Shown in pieces: positions 16,324-26,076 of a stretch of DNA of 32,490 bases. The notes under the pieces were generated by a model. It saw nothing but the letters and a program-made list of their open reading frames with translations, searched no databases and was not told the origin of the DNA. Each line of letters opens with the position of its first letter. The first letter of the stretch is position 1. The stretch is from Treponema sp. Lineage in GTDB: Bacteria; Spirochaetota; Spirochaetia; Treponematales; Treponemataceae. The position numbers were made by a program, and so were the translations under genes. The stretch is from the NCBI GenBank assembly GCA_024400955.1, contig JAKSLY010000028.1:1-32490 (forward strand), in the 5' to 3' direction.

Positions 16324-18093
16324 TTACTGGCCGTCGGCTTTTCTTAGGATTTCACATTCCCAGGAAAGAAGTTCTTCCTCGATTTTCCTGCAGTCTCCCT
16401 TGACGTCGCACATTACGCGGAATACTGGTTCAGTTCCGCTTGGACGCATCCAGATGAATGCAATGCTTTTCTTTTCGTCGTTAAGGAACCTTACCTTGAG
16501 GCCACCATTGCCGTTGTTCCAGTTGTCGGCTCCTGCAGTTTCCTTTGTTCCGTTGGTGGTGCAGCAGTCGTAGGAAACGATTCCAAGTTCAGCCTTAAGC
16601 CTGTCCTTTTTTTCTTCCCATGCCCTTTCAAATTCTTCCTTGAACCTTGCCTTGAGTTCCCCCTTGTCCTGGGTCTTTACGTCAAGGATTGCACGCGGCT
16701 CGCTTACGCCGGTTGTGGTGTAAACAGGAAGGGTGCCGATTATGTCTTCCAGGGTAAAGTCGTCTCTGTAGCGGTTTTCCTGCCCGCTCATGGTGCACCA
16801 GATGTGGAAGAGTCCCTTGGAATCCCCTGTATCCCTGATGGAAAGGAGCTTGACCAGGGCAAATACTGTGGCAACTGGATCGCGCACTGCAGAAGGGTAG
16901 GTGATGTTTCCGCCGTTTGAGCCTTCGCCAAAAATTCTTACGTTGTAGCCTTCATCCCTTTTTTCGCGGGCAAGGTTTACCACGTTGGCTTCTCCAACTT
17001 CCGCACGGAACAGGGATGCCTTAAAGCCCTGGCAGATTTCATCGATTCTCATGGATGTGGGGCAGTTTACGGCAACGGCAAGCTTCTGTGCATTGGGGTT
17101 CTTCCAGTATTCAAAGGAAAGTTCTGCAAGTACGCAGAGTGCAAATACTTCCTGTGCCGCAATTGGTTTTGCCTTTCCTTCAGAATAGTTCCAGTAGACA
17201 ATGTTGCCCCTGTCACCGTCGCAGTCAGGCATGTAGCCAAGAACCGCCGCCTTGTTTCCGGCATTCTGCTGGTTTTCCATTTCCCTTGCGCAGTGAACCA
17301 GGTTTTCCGGTTCCGGGATGATGGCATGGACAATCTGGCCCGGCTGGCTGTTGAAGTGAACGTATCCGAATCCCTTTTCCGGGATGAATGTCTTGTCAAT
17401 GGAAACCGAGCGTGCAGAACCGTTCATGTCGCACACGATGGTCAGTGGATTTTTTTGTGCGGAAGCCTTTAGTGTGTTAAAAATCCTGTCCTGTTCCTTT
17501 CTGTCCTCGGAACCGCAGATTACGTGGCGGATGAAGCTGTCGTATGATGCCACGGATTCCTTCTTGAAATCTTCCATAGAGTTATAGATTGAATCAACTG
17601 CTGCCTTGTCCGCCTTTTCAAGAAGTGAGCGGGCATGTTCTTCGGCTGATGGGGAAGCACACTTTGCCTTGAAGCTTTCGATTACGTTTTTAGCTTCAGG
17701 TCCCGGGAGAACTCCGCCATCGTTGAGACCGAATTTAATTCCGTTGTGGCCGATGGGGTTATGGCTTGCAGAAATGTATACAAAGCCGTCAAATTTTTTT
17801 CCGTATGCCATGACTTCCGGTGCTGCTGCATATCCCGTAAAGGTTACCTTGATTCCGCAGCTTACGAGGGCACGAATTATGGCATCTGCAATCTGGGCGC
17901 CTGTGGGGCGTGTGTCCTGTGCAACCACCACCTGTGGTGAAGCCTTGCCTGTCTTGCCCTTGATGTATTCAGAAAATGTTTCTCCGATGAGAACTGAAAG
18001 AAGCCTGTTTGTTTCCCCGATTTCAGGAGTATTGTCTTCGTCCTTGCCGCTATTGGCAAAAATTTTTCTCCAGCCGGAAGCTGAAAGTATCAT
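16324..18093 (-). CDS. Phosphoglucomutase / phosphomannomutase
   Basis: This alpha-D-phosphohexomutase family enzyme (about 589 residues) interconverts hexose 1- and 6-phosphates in the cytoplasm. Visible motifs are the phosphoserine loop YISASHNPIGHNG (Ser near 110), the Mg-binding loop DCDGDRG, the sugar-binding loop FGEGSNGG, and the phosphate-binding loop RPSGTEPVFR near the C-terminus. The choice between glucose and mannose substrates cannot be settled by eye. The start at 18093 (MILSASGWRK) is preferred over the ATG at 18105. GGAA lies 6 bases upstream of 18093, 18105 has no ribosome-binding site, and the predicted promoter would leave only about 3 bases of leader before 18105. The gene is divergent from argS. 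Confidence 0.93.
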   Translation of the reverse strand: MILSASGWRKIFANSGKDEDNTPEIGETNRLLSVLIGETFSEYIKGKTGKASPQVVVAQDTRPTGAQIADAIIRALVSCGIKVTFTGYAAAPEVMAYGKKFDGFVYISASHNPIGHNGIKFGLNDGGVLPGPEAKNVIESFKAKCASPSAEEHARSLLEKADKAAVDSIYNSMEDFKKESVASYDSFIRHVICGSEDRKEQDRIFNTLKASAQKNPLTIVCDMNGSARSVSIDKTFIPEKGFGYVHFNSQPGQIVHAIIPEPENLVHCAREMENQQNAGNKAAVLGYMPDCDGDRGNIVYWNYSEGKAKPIAAQEVFALCVLAELSFEYWKNPNAQKLAVAVNCPTSMRIDEICQGFKASLFRAEVGEANVVNLAREKRDEGYNVRIFGEGSNGGNITYPSAVRDPVATVFALVKLLSIRDTGDSKGLFHIWCTMSGQENRYRDDFTLEDIIGTLPVYTTTGVSEPRAILDVKTQDKGELKARFKEEFERAWEEKKDRLKAELGIVSYDCCTTNGTKETAGADNWNNGNGGLKVRFLNDEKKSIAFIWMRPSGTEPVFRVMCDVKGDCRKIEEELLSWECEILRKADGQ

Positions 18094-18114
18094 ATTGTGT
18101 TCCATAATATTTTT

Positions 18115-18165
18115 AGTATATCAAAGGCCAATTGTGTTTTCAATCGTTCTGAAATTTGATATACT
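18115..18165. promoter_or_regulatory. Back-to-back pgm and argS promoters with overlapping -35 boxes
   Basis: An 11-bp perfect inverted repeat, AGTATATCAAA (18115-18125) and TTTGATATACT (18155-18165), carries a TATACT -10 box on each strand. For pgm (minus), TTGAAA (18143-18138) is 17 bases from TATACT (18120-18115). For argS (plus), TTTTCA (18137-18142) is 17 bases from TATACT (18160-18165), with TGA ahead as an extended -10. The two -35 boxes occupy the same bases. Confidence 0.6.
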
Positions 18166-18212
18166 CTTTGCAAAATTTTCAATAAAATTCAAAGAAACTA
18201 CAAGGAAATATT

Positions 18213-20039
18213 ATGGCAGACCAGAAAGACGTGTTCCGTAAGATTGTTGCAGAAGCAGTTAACAGCTTTAAGAATTCAAAATCCATTGAGGCTGAGGACA
18301 TTACTGCTGATTCAGTGCGTGTTGAAATTCCTCCAAAGCCGGAAATGGGTGACCTGGGATTTCCTGTGTTCACCTTTGCAAAATCTTTCAGAATGGCACC
18401 TCCTCAGATTGCAGCCGGCGTGATTGAAATCATAAAGGCCATGGCAGAAAAAGATTCTTCCGTTAATGCCCTTGGTGAATTTCTTGCTGCCGGTCCTTAC
18501 GTTAATGTAAAGCTTAACAAGGCCAATGCTTCCGTTGACATCCTCCGCAGGATTATCGAGCAGAAGGAATCTTACGGTTCAATTGGTTCGGACGGAAAGA
18601 AGCCCCTTGAAGGCCGCCGCGTAATGATTGAATTTTCTTCCCCAAATACAAACAAGCCCCTTCATCTTGGTCACCTTCGTAACGATGCCCTTGGTGAATC
18701 GGTAAGCCGCATCTTAAAGAAGGCCGGTGCTGAAGTCTTCAAGGTTGACCTTATCAACAACCGTGGCGTTCACATCTGCAAGTCCATGCTGGCATACAAG
18801 CTTTTCCACGAGGCAAAGGGCGAAACTCCTGAATCCCTTGGAATGAAGGGAGACCATTTTGTAGGCCAGTGCTATGTTGAATTCGACAGGCATTCAAAGG
18901 AACATCCGGAAGCCCTCCAGGAAGCGGAAGACATGCTCATCAAGTGGGAAGCCGGTGATCCTGAAGTTCGCGCCCTCTGGCAGAAGATGAACGACTGGAC
19001 CCTTAACGGCGTCAAGGAAACATATAGTCGCACGGGAATTGAATTTGACAAATTCTATCTTGAATCGGAAACATACCTTAAGGGAAAGGACGAAATCCTT
19101 AAGGGCCTGGAAAAAGGCGTGTTCTTCAAGGCAGAAGACGGATCGGTGCGCATAGACGTTACTGATGTTGTTGGAAAGGGCAAGGATGAAGACAACCACG
19201 AGAAGGTTCTTCTCCGCAAGGATGGAACTTCCGTATACATTACCCAGGACATTGGAACGGCCATCAGCCGCCACGACGACTGGGCATTCAACGAGATGAT
19301 TTACGTTGTTGCATCAGAACAGAACTACCACTTCAAGATTCTGTTCCATATCCTCAAGAAGCTTGGCTTTGACTGGACGGATAAGCTTTACCACCTGAGC
19401 TATGGCCTCGTAAACCTTCCGTCTGGACGCATGAAGAGCCGCGAGGGAACTGTTGTTGATGCAGACGATCTTATCGATAACCTTCACGCCGATGCCCTCA
19501 AGGCAATTGCTGACCGCGACCGTGATGTTGAGCTTAACGCAGATGATGTTGCAGAAAAGGTTGCTCTTGCAGCCCTTCATTACTACCTGCTTAACGTGGC
19601 ACCGGTAAAGGACATGCTCTTTAATCCTGAGGAATCATTGAGCTTTAATGGAAACACGGGTCCATACCTTCAGTACATGGGCGCCCGCATTTCTTCAATC
19701 CTCCGCAAGGCTAAGGAAGCCGGCGTGGAACCTGATGTAACAGATGAAGCCCTTGTAATGCTTGATTCCGAAAGCGAATGGTCATTGATCAAGGACCTTG
19801 AGCGCTATCCTGCTGTCGTTGCACGTGCTGCAGAAACCATGGATCCAAGCGTAATGTCCGCCTATGTCTATGACGTATGCAAGAGTTTCAGCGCATTCTA
19901 CCGTGACTGTCCTATCCTTTCTGTGGAAGCAGAACAGCCAAAGCTTGCCCGTGCACGTCTTGCCCTTGCAGAATGCACTCTTACAGTGCTGTCTACTGCA
20001 ATGGAACTTGTACTTGTTCCTTTTGTTGAACGCATGTAA
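18213..20039 (+). CDS. argS: Arginyl-tRNA synthetase
   Basis: The 608-residue class I synthetase charges tRNA-Arg. It shows the HIGH-type motif in SSPNTNKPLHLGHLRND (about residues 144-160), a MKSREGTVVDADDLI segment that replaces KMSKS in ArgS enzymes, and the Add-1 N-terminal region (VRVEIPPKPEMGDLGFPVF). The C-terminal DALR anticodon-binding helical bundle ends in LVLVPFVERM. AAGGAAA just before 18213 sets the start. The citrate synthase ATG follows 36 bases after the stop with no clear terminator or promoter in between, so the two may be co-transcribed. The length is a little above the roughly 560-580 common in bacteria. Confidence 0.96.
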   Translation: MADQKDVFRKIVAEAVNSFKNSKSIEAEDITADSVRVEIPPKPEMGDLGFPVFTFAKSFRMAPPQIAAGVIEIIKAMAEKDSSVNALGEFLAAGPYVNVKLNKANASVDILRRIIEQKESYGSIGSDGKKPLEGRRVMIEFSSPNTNKPLHLGHLRNDALGESVSRILKKAGAEVFKVDLINNRGVHICKSMLAYKLFHEAKGETPESLGMKGDHFVGQCYVEFDRHSKEHPEALQEAEDMLIKWEAGDPEVRALWQKMNDWTLNGVKETYSRTGIEFDKFYLESETYLKGKDEILKGLEKGVFFKAEDGSVRIDVTDVVGKGKDEDNHEKVLLRKDGTSVYITQDIGTAISRHDDWAFNEMIYVVASEQNYHFKILFHILKKLGFDWTDKLYHLSYGLVNLPSGRMKSREGTVVDADDLIDNLHADALKAIADRDRDVELNADDVAEKVALAALHYYLLNVAPVKDMLFNPEESLSFNGNTGPYLQYMGARISSILRKAKEAGVEPDVTDEALVMLDSESEWSLIKDLERYPAVVARAAETMDPSVMSAYVYDVCKSFSAFYRDCPILSVEAEQPKLARARLALAECTLTVLSTAMELVLVPFVERM

Positions 20040-20075
20040 GCCCCATGATTTTATAAATAAAACGAGGTGACTATT

Positions 20076-21488
20076 ATGGATGCAAACATAATTGAAAAAC
20101 TGTCAAACATTGCCATGAGCAATGACCCTATCGACCAGTCCCTGTATGAAAAGTACGATGTAAAGCGCGGCTTGCGTTATGCTGACGGTCGTGGTGTTCT
20201 TGTAGGACTTACAAGTATCGGTGATGCCATCGGCTATGAAGTTGACGAGAACAATAAGAAGGTTGCCATTCCGGGCCGCCTCATTTACCGCGGATATAAT
20301 GTGGAAGATATTGTTCACGATGCAGAAAAGAGCCATCAGTTTGGCTATGAACAGGTTGCATACCTTCTTCTCTTCGGTGCACTTCCTACAAAGAACCAGC
20401 TTGAGGAATTCAAGGAACTTTTGGGAAGCCTTCGTGCCCTTCCTGAATACTTTACGGAAGACATGATCATGAAGGCTCCTTCAAGCGACATCATGAATAA
20501 GATTGCCCGTGGTGTTCTTGCCTCATATTCTTATGACAAGGATCCTGAAAACCGCGACATCAAGAACATTCTCCGTCAGTGCATCGAGCTTACGTCCCGC
20601 TTCTCAACTCTTGCTGCATACGGATATCAGGCAAAGCGCCGCTACTACGACGGAAAGTCCATGTACGTTCACAATCCAAAGCCTGAACTTGGAACTGCAG
20701 AAAACTTCCTTCGCCTCATAAGAAGCGACAAGCAGTACACCCAGCTGGAAGCAGAGCTTCTTGACCTTGCCCTCATTCTTCATGCCGAGCATGGTGGTGG
20801 TAACAACTCTTCATTTACCATCCATGTTGTTTCTTCTGCCGATACGGATACCTATTCTGCCGTTGCAGCTGCAGTTGGTTCCCTCAAGGGAAGCCGTCAC
20901 GGTGGAGCCAACATCCGCGTAATGGAAATGATGGATAACATCAAGGAAAACGTAAGGGACTGGTCCAATGAAAATGAAATCCGTGAATACCTGCTTAAGA
21001 TTGGCCGCAAGGAAGCAAACGACCGTACAGGTTTGATCTATGGCCAGGGACACGGCGTTTACACAATCAGCGACCCCCGTGCAATTCTTCTTCGCAACAA
21101 GGCAGAGGAACTTGCAAAGGAAAAGAACTGCCTTGAGGAATTCCACCTGTACAATATAATCGAACGCCTTGCCCCTGATGTTCTTTGCGAACTTCACGGC
21201 GACAAGAAGCGCATCTGTACAAACGTAGACTTCTACTCGGGATTTGTTTATTCAATGCTGAACATTCCACGGGAACTTTACACTCCGCTTTTTGCCATTT
21301 CCCGCATTGCCGGATGGAGCGCACACCGCATCGAGGAAATCGTTGCCGGACGCCGCATTTACCGTCCTGCCTACAAGGGAATTGCTGACCTTCGTGAATA
21401 TGTTCCAATGGACAAGCGTGTTGAAAATGCAATTCCACAGATTGCTCCTGCAGATTCTGCCGTTCATACAACGGGACCTTCTGACTAG
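20076..21488 (+). CDS. Citrate synthase
   Basis: Citrate synthase condenses acetyl-CoA with oxaloacetate. The product is about 470 residues from the ATG at 20076, which has GAGGTGA 5 bases upstream; an in-frame GTG at 20067 sits inside that site and is rejected. Conserved elements are RLIYRGYNVEDIV, LILHAEHGGGNNSSFT (His239), LKGSRHGGAN (His275), GQGHGVYTISDPR (His326) and NVDFYSG (Asp385). His275, His326 and Asp385 match the catalytic triad of the family. The EHGGGNNS form and the GQGHGVY form (GFGHRVY in many enzymes) resemble the clostridial-type enzymes. In an anaerobic spirochaete it would feed an incomplete citric-acid branch towards 2-oxoglutarate and glutamate. No aconitase or isocitrate dehydrogenase gene is in the window. 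Confidence 0.93.
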   Translation: MDANIIEKLSNIAMSNDPIDQSLYEKYDVKRGLRYADGRGVLVGLTSIGDAIGYEVDENNKKVAIPGRLIYRGYNVEDIVHDAEKSHQFGYEQVAYLLLFGALPTKNQLEEFKELLGSLRALPEYFTEDMIMKAPSSDIMNKIARGVLASYSYDKDPENRDIKNILRQCIELTSRFSTLAAYGYQAKRRYYDGKSMYVHNPKPELGTAENFLRLIRSDKQYTQLEAELLDLALILHAEHGGGNNSSFTIHVVSSADTDTYSAVAAAVGSLKGSRHGGANIRVMEMMDNIKENVRDWSNENEIREYLLKIGRKEANDRTGLIYGQGHGVYTISDPRAILLRNKAEELAKEKNCLEEFHLYNIIERLAPDVLCELHGDKKRICTNVDFYSGFVYSMLNIPRELYTPLFAISRIAGWSAHRIEEIVAGRRIYRPAYKGIADLREYVPMDKRVENAIPQIAPADSAVHTTGPSD

Positions 21489-21499
21489 GATTCATGCAG

Positions 21500-21973
21500 A
21501 TGGCTGCTAAATATCTGGTGGTTTTCCTTTGCTCCATGATTCCTCTTGTTGAACTGCGCGGTGCCATTCCCGTTTCCCAGGGCTATGGCCTGCCGGTCAT
21601 TCCGTCATTTGCACTGTGCATAATCGGAAACATGATCCCCGTTCCATTCATCTACCTGTTTGCAAGAAGGTTCCTTGAGTGGGGGCAGGACAGGAAGTTC
21701 ATAGGCGGAATCTGTTCATTCTTCCTGGTAAAGGGAAAGAGGGGCGGGGAAAAGCTTCAGTCAAAGGCGGGCCGTGGCCTTTTTGTGGCACTGTTTCTCT
21801 TTGTGGGGCTTCCCTTGCCGGGCACAGGAGCATGGACAGGAACCCTTGCCGCAAGCTGCCTGGGCATGAGCTTTAGGGAAACTGTTCTTGCCGTAATCGC
21901 AGGTGTTCTGTGTGCAGGGCTTATAATGATGGCCCTGAGTCTTGGTGTTGTTACGGCAGCAGGTGCCATGTAG
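21500..21973 (+). CDS. Small membrane protein of the COG2426 family
   Basis: The product (157 residues from 21500) is very hydrophobic, with likely membrane spans around residues 4-20, 28-50, 85-105 and 125-150. The segments SMIPLVELRGAIPVSQGYGL and FVGLPLPGTGAWTGTLAA are the family hallmarks: two similar re-entrant-like motifs ending in ELRGAIP and PGTGAWTG. The family is often annotated as a putative small multidrug export protein, but its transport substrate is not established. AGGA at 21487-21490, overlapping the citrate synthase stop, is 9 bases from the ATG at 21500; the ATG at 21494 would leave only 3. It is probably the third gene of the argS-citrate synthase transcript. Confidence 0.85.
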   Translation: MAAKYLVVFLCSMIPLVELRGAIPVSQGYGLPVIPSFALCIIGNMIPVPFIYLFARRFLEWGQDRKFIGGICSFFLVKGKRGGEKLQSKAGRGLFVALFLFVGLPLPGTGAWTGTLAASCLGMSFRETVLAVIAGVLCAGLIMMALSLGVVTAAGAM

Positions 21974-22055
21974 CCTTATTTTATAGAAGAAAAGCCAGGA
22001 AATTTGAATTTTTACCTGCAAATTTGTAAAATAATCCGAATTTTTTTCGAATTTG

Positions 22056-22082
22056 TTGACGATTCAGGTAAAATTTTATTAT
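22056..22082 (+). promoter_or_regulatory. Possible promoter for the grpE-dnaK-dnaJ operon
   Basis: TTGACG (22056-22061) and TATTAT (22077-22082) are 15 bases apart, a short spacer, so the match is only moderate. The surrounding 140 bases are AT-rich. No CIRCE operator (TTAGCACTC-N9-GAGTGCTAA) is present, so HrcA-type control is not indicated at this site. Confidence 0.35.
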
Positions 22083-22118
22083 CTTTATCAACAATAAATG
22101 AATATCAGGGATGTGAAT

Positions 22119-22739
22119 ATGTCAAAGAAAGATGTGACAGAAAACGTTGTGGAAGAAGAAAACAAGACAGCCGCAGCAGAAGCTTCTGAACAGGCCGAAG
22201 AACAGCAGGCAACTGAAGAAGTTCAGGCTGGGGAAGAAAAGGAACTTACTGCCGAGGAAAAAATCGCAGCTCTTGAAAAGGAAATTGAAAGTCTTAAGAA
22301 TGACAATGCTCAGCTTAAGGATGACGTTCTTCGCAGGGCAGCTGATTTTGAAAACTACAGGAAGCGTTCCATTCAGGAAAAGCAGGATGCTTACGATTAT
22401 GCAAACACAAACCTGCTCAAGGATCTTCTTGAAAGCCTGGACAATTTTGACCGCACTGTGGAAGCTGCAGCCAATGCAACGGATGCAAAGACGATTGCCG
22501 ACGGCGTAACAATGATCAACAAGTCGCTCATCAGCATGCTTGAAAACAAGTACAACCTTGTTTCCTATGGAACTGCAGGCGATGCATTTGACCCGGACAT
22601 TCACGAGGCCATCGGCAAGGCAGATGAAGACGTGCCGGAACCGGTTCTCAAGGCAGTTTACCTTAAGGGGTACAAGCTTAAGAACCGCGTAATTCGTCAT
22701 GCAAAGGTAATGGTATCAATGCCTAAAGAAGGCAACTAA
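22119..22739 (+). CDS. grpE: GrpE nucleotide exchange factor
   Basis: GrpE speeds ADP release from DnaK. The 206-residue product has an acidic, Glu/Gln-rich disordered N-terminus (about 1-55), a long coiled coil (KIAALEKEIESLKNDNAQLKDDVLRRAADFENYRKR, about 53-90) and the C-terminal beta domain. That domain includes VSYGTAGDAFDPDIHEAIG and the closing LKAVYLKGYKLKNRVIRHAKVMVS, both standard GrpE signatures. AGGG at 22107-22110 is 8 bases ahead of the ATG at 22119; the earlier ATG at 22098 has no ribosome-binding site. dnaK starts 32 bases downstream. hrcA, which often precedes grpE, is absent. Confidence 0.96.
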   Translation: MSKKDVTENVVEEENKTAAAEASEQAEEQQATEEVQAGEEKELTAEEKIAALEKEIESLKNDNAQLKDDVLRRAADFENYRKRSIQEKQDAYDYANTNLLKDLLESLDNFDRTVEAAANATDAKTIADGVTMINKSLISMLENKYNLVSYGTAGDAFDPDIHEAIGKADEDVPEPVLKAVYLKGYKLKNRVIRHAKVMVSMPKEGN

Positions 22740-22759
22740 ATAAAGTTTATATTGTATAA

Positions 22760-24703
<1,944 letters not shown>

Positions 24704-24710
24704 TTGAAAG

Positions 24711-25859
24711 ATGGCAAGCAAACGTGACTACTATGAAGTGCTTGGAGTAGACAAGTCTGCGGATAAGGAAACAATAAAGAAAGCCTACCGCAAGCTTGCC
24801 CTCAAGTATCATCCGGACAGAAATCCGGACAATAAAGAGGCTGAAGAAAAGTTTAAGGAAGCAACGGAAGCCTACGAAGTTCTCTGCGACGACCAGAAAA
24901 AGGCTGTCTATGACCAGTATGGTCATGCCGGTCTTGATGGAATGGGAGGAGCAGGGGCTGGAGGATTCTCTCATGCATTCCACGACTTCAGCGACATTTT
25001 CGGCGGAATGGGTGGCGGCGGATTCAGCGACATCTTCGAAAGCATTTTCGGCGGTGGCGGCGGTTTTGGATTCGGCGGCGGCTCAAGAAGGTCCAATGAA
25101 GGTGAGTCCATCCGCTGCAACCTGCATATTGACTTTAAGGAAGCCGTATACGGTTGCAAGAAGGACATAGAATACAACAGGAACGAGCCTTGCCCTGAAT
25201 GTAAGGGTACTGGTGGCGAAAAGGGTTCTTCCACAAAGACCTGTCCTACCTGCCATGGATATGGTGAGGTAAACACAAGGCAGGCCTTCATCTCCATGAG
25301 AACCATCTGTCCTACATGCCAGGGTAATGGAACAGTCATTGACAATCCTTGCCATGCATGTCACGGAACCGGCGTCTACAAGAAGAGGCAGTCCATTACG
25401 GTTACCATTCCATGCGGAGTCCAGACTGGACGCGACTTGTGCCTGCGCGGCATGGGTCATGCAGGAAAAAATGGTGCACCGGCAGGGGATTTCCACATTT
25501 TTGTAAATGTACGAGCAGACAGGTGCTTTGAACGCGAGGGATACGACCTTATCTGTGCCGTTCCTGTCAGCGTTTCTCAGGCAATCCTTGGTGATACTGT
25601 TGAAATCACCGGACTTGACGACAAGAAGATCAGCCTTAAGGTTCCTGCAGGTACCCAGCATGGCGAAATCATCAAGGTTAAGGGTGAAGGTGTTCCTTAT
25701 GACGGAAAGTCAAGGAAGGGCGACCTTTACGTTAAGGTCATTGTCCAGATTCCGAAGGGAATTAACCGCGAGCAGCACAAGGTTCTTGAGGAATTTGCAA
25801 AGCTTGAAAATCCTTCACGGAATCCTTCCGTACTGACCCGTGACTATATTGGTGGTTAA
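24711..25859 (+). CDS. dnaJ: Chaperone DnaJ (Hsp40, type I)
   Basis: The 382-residue co-chaperone stimulates DnaK ATPase. It has a full type I layout: a J domain (1-70) with HPD at 34-36 in KYHPDRNPD, a Gly/Phe-rich linker (about 78-128), and four zinc-finger CxxCxGxG repeats ([32 protein letters not shown]). Two C-terminal beta domains follow, with [20 protein letters not shown] and [21 protein letters not shown]. The start is only 7 bases beyond the dnaK stop, with a weak ribosome-binding site (GAAAG), suggesting coupling to dnaK translation. Two hairpins follow the gene. Confidence 0.97.
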   Translation: MASKRDYYEVLGVDKSADKETIKKAYRKLALKYHPDRNPDNKEAEEKFKEATEAYEVLCDDQKKAVYDQYGHAGLDGMGGAGAGGFSHAFHDFSDIFGGMGGGGFSDIFESIFGGGGGFGFGGGSRRSNEGESIRCNLHIDFKEAVYGCKKDIEYNRNEPCPECKGTGGEKGSSTKTCPTCHGYGEVNTRQAFISMRTICPTCQGNGTVIDNPCHACHGTGVYKKRQSITVTIPCGVQTGRDLCLRGMGHAGKNGAPAGDFHIFVNVRADRCFEREGYDLICAVPVSVSQAILGDTVEITGLDDKKISLKVPAGTQHGEIIKVKGEGVPYDGKSRKGDLYVKVIVQIPKGINREQHKVLEEFAKLENPSRNPSVLTRDYIGG

Positions 25860-25870
25860 ATTGGAGGTAA

Positions 25871-25898
25871 CTGGGGATAATACCAGAACTTATCCCAG
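25871..25898 (+). terminator. Hairpin after dnaJ (first of two)
   Basis: CTGGGGATAA (25871-25880) pairs with TTATCCCAG (25890-25898), leaving one bulged G and a 9-base loop. Only TTTAA follows, so it is a weak terminator alone; it sits 12 bases after the dnaJ stop and may stabilise the 3' end of the message. Confidence 0.45.
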
Positions 25899-25909
25899 TT
25901 TAACCCATA

Positions 25910-25958
25910 AATCCCGGTTTTGGGGACCATTTTCGGTTTTCCAGCCGGGATTTTTTTT
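25910..25958 (+). terminator. Rho-independent terminator of the grpE-dnaK-dnaJ operon
   Basis: AATCCCGG (25910-25917) pairs perfectly with CCGGGATT (25945-25952). The 27-base interior can form a weaker inner stem. Eight Ts run from 25951 to 25958, overlapping the end of the right arm. Confidence 0.75.
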
Positions 25959-26002
25959 ATTCCCCAATGGGGTGAATTTTTTTTACTTTTTTGCCGATAT
26001 TG

Positions 26003-26011
26003 TGTTATAAT
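26003..26011 (+). promoter_or_regulatory. Extended -10 promoter for the phosphatase-STAS operon
   Basis: TGT directly precedes a perfect TATAAT (26006-26011), the TGn extended -10 element. The -35 region 17 bases upstream (25983-25988, TTACTT) is poor, as is common when an extended -10 is present. The predicted start near 26018 leaves a leader of about 60 bases to the ATG at 26077. Confidence 0.6.
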
Positions 26012-26076
26012 ACTGTAAATATGTGTGTATTACGGGGTAATGGACTTTCGTAGGCATGCATGTCCGAGGTGCAGAA

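Noticed and set aside
21974..22118. CIRCE operator or terminator between the COG2426 gene and grpE
   Set aside because: The region is AT-rich with only short imperfect palindromes; no TTAGCACTC-type half site and no GC stem with a T tail.
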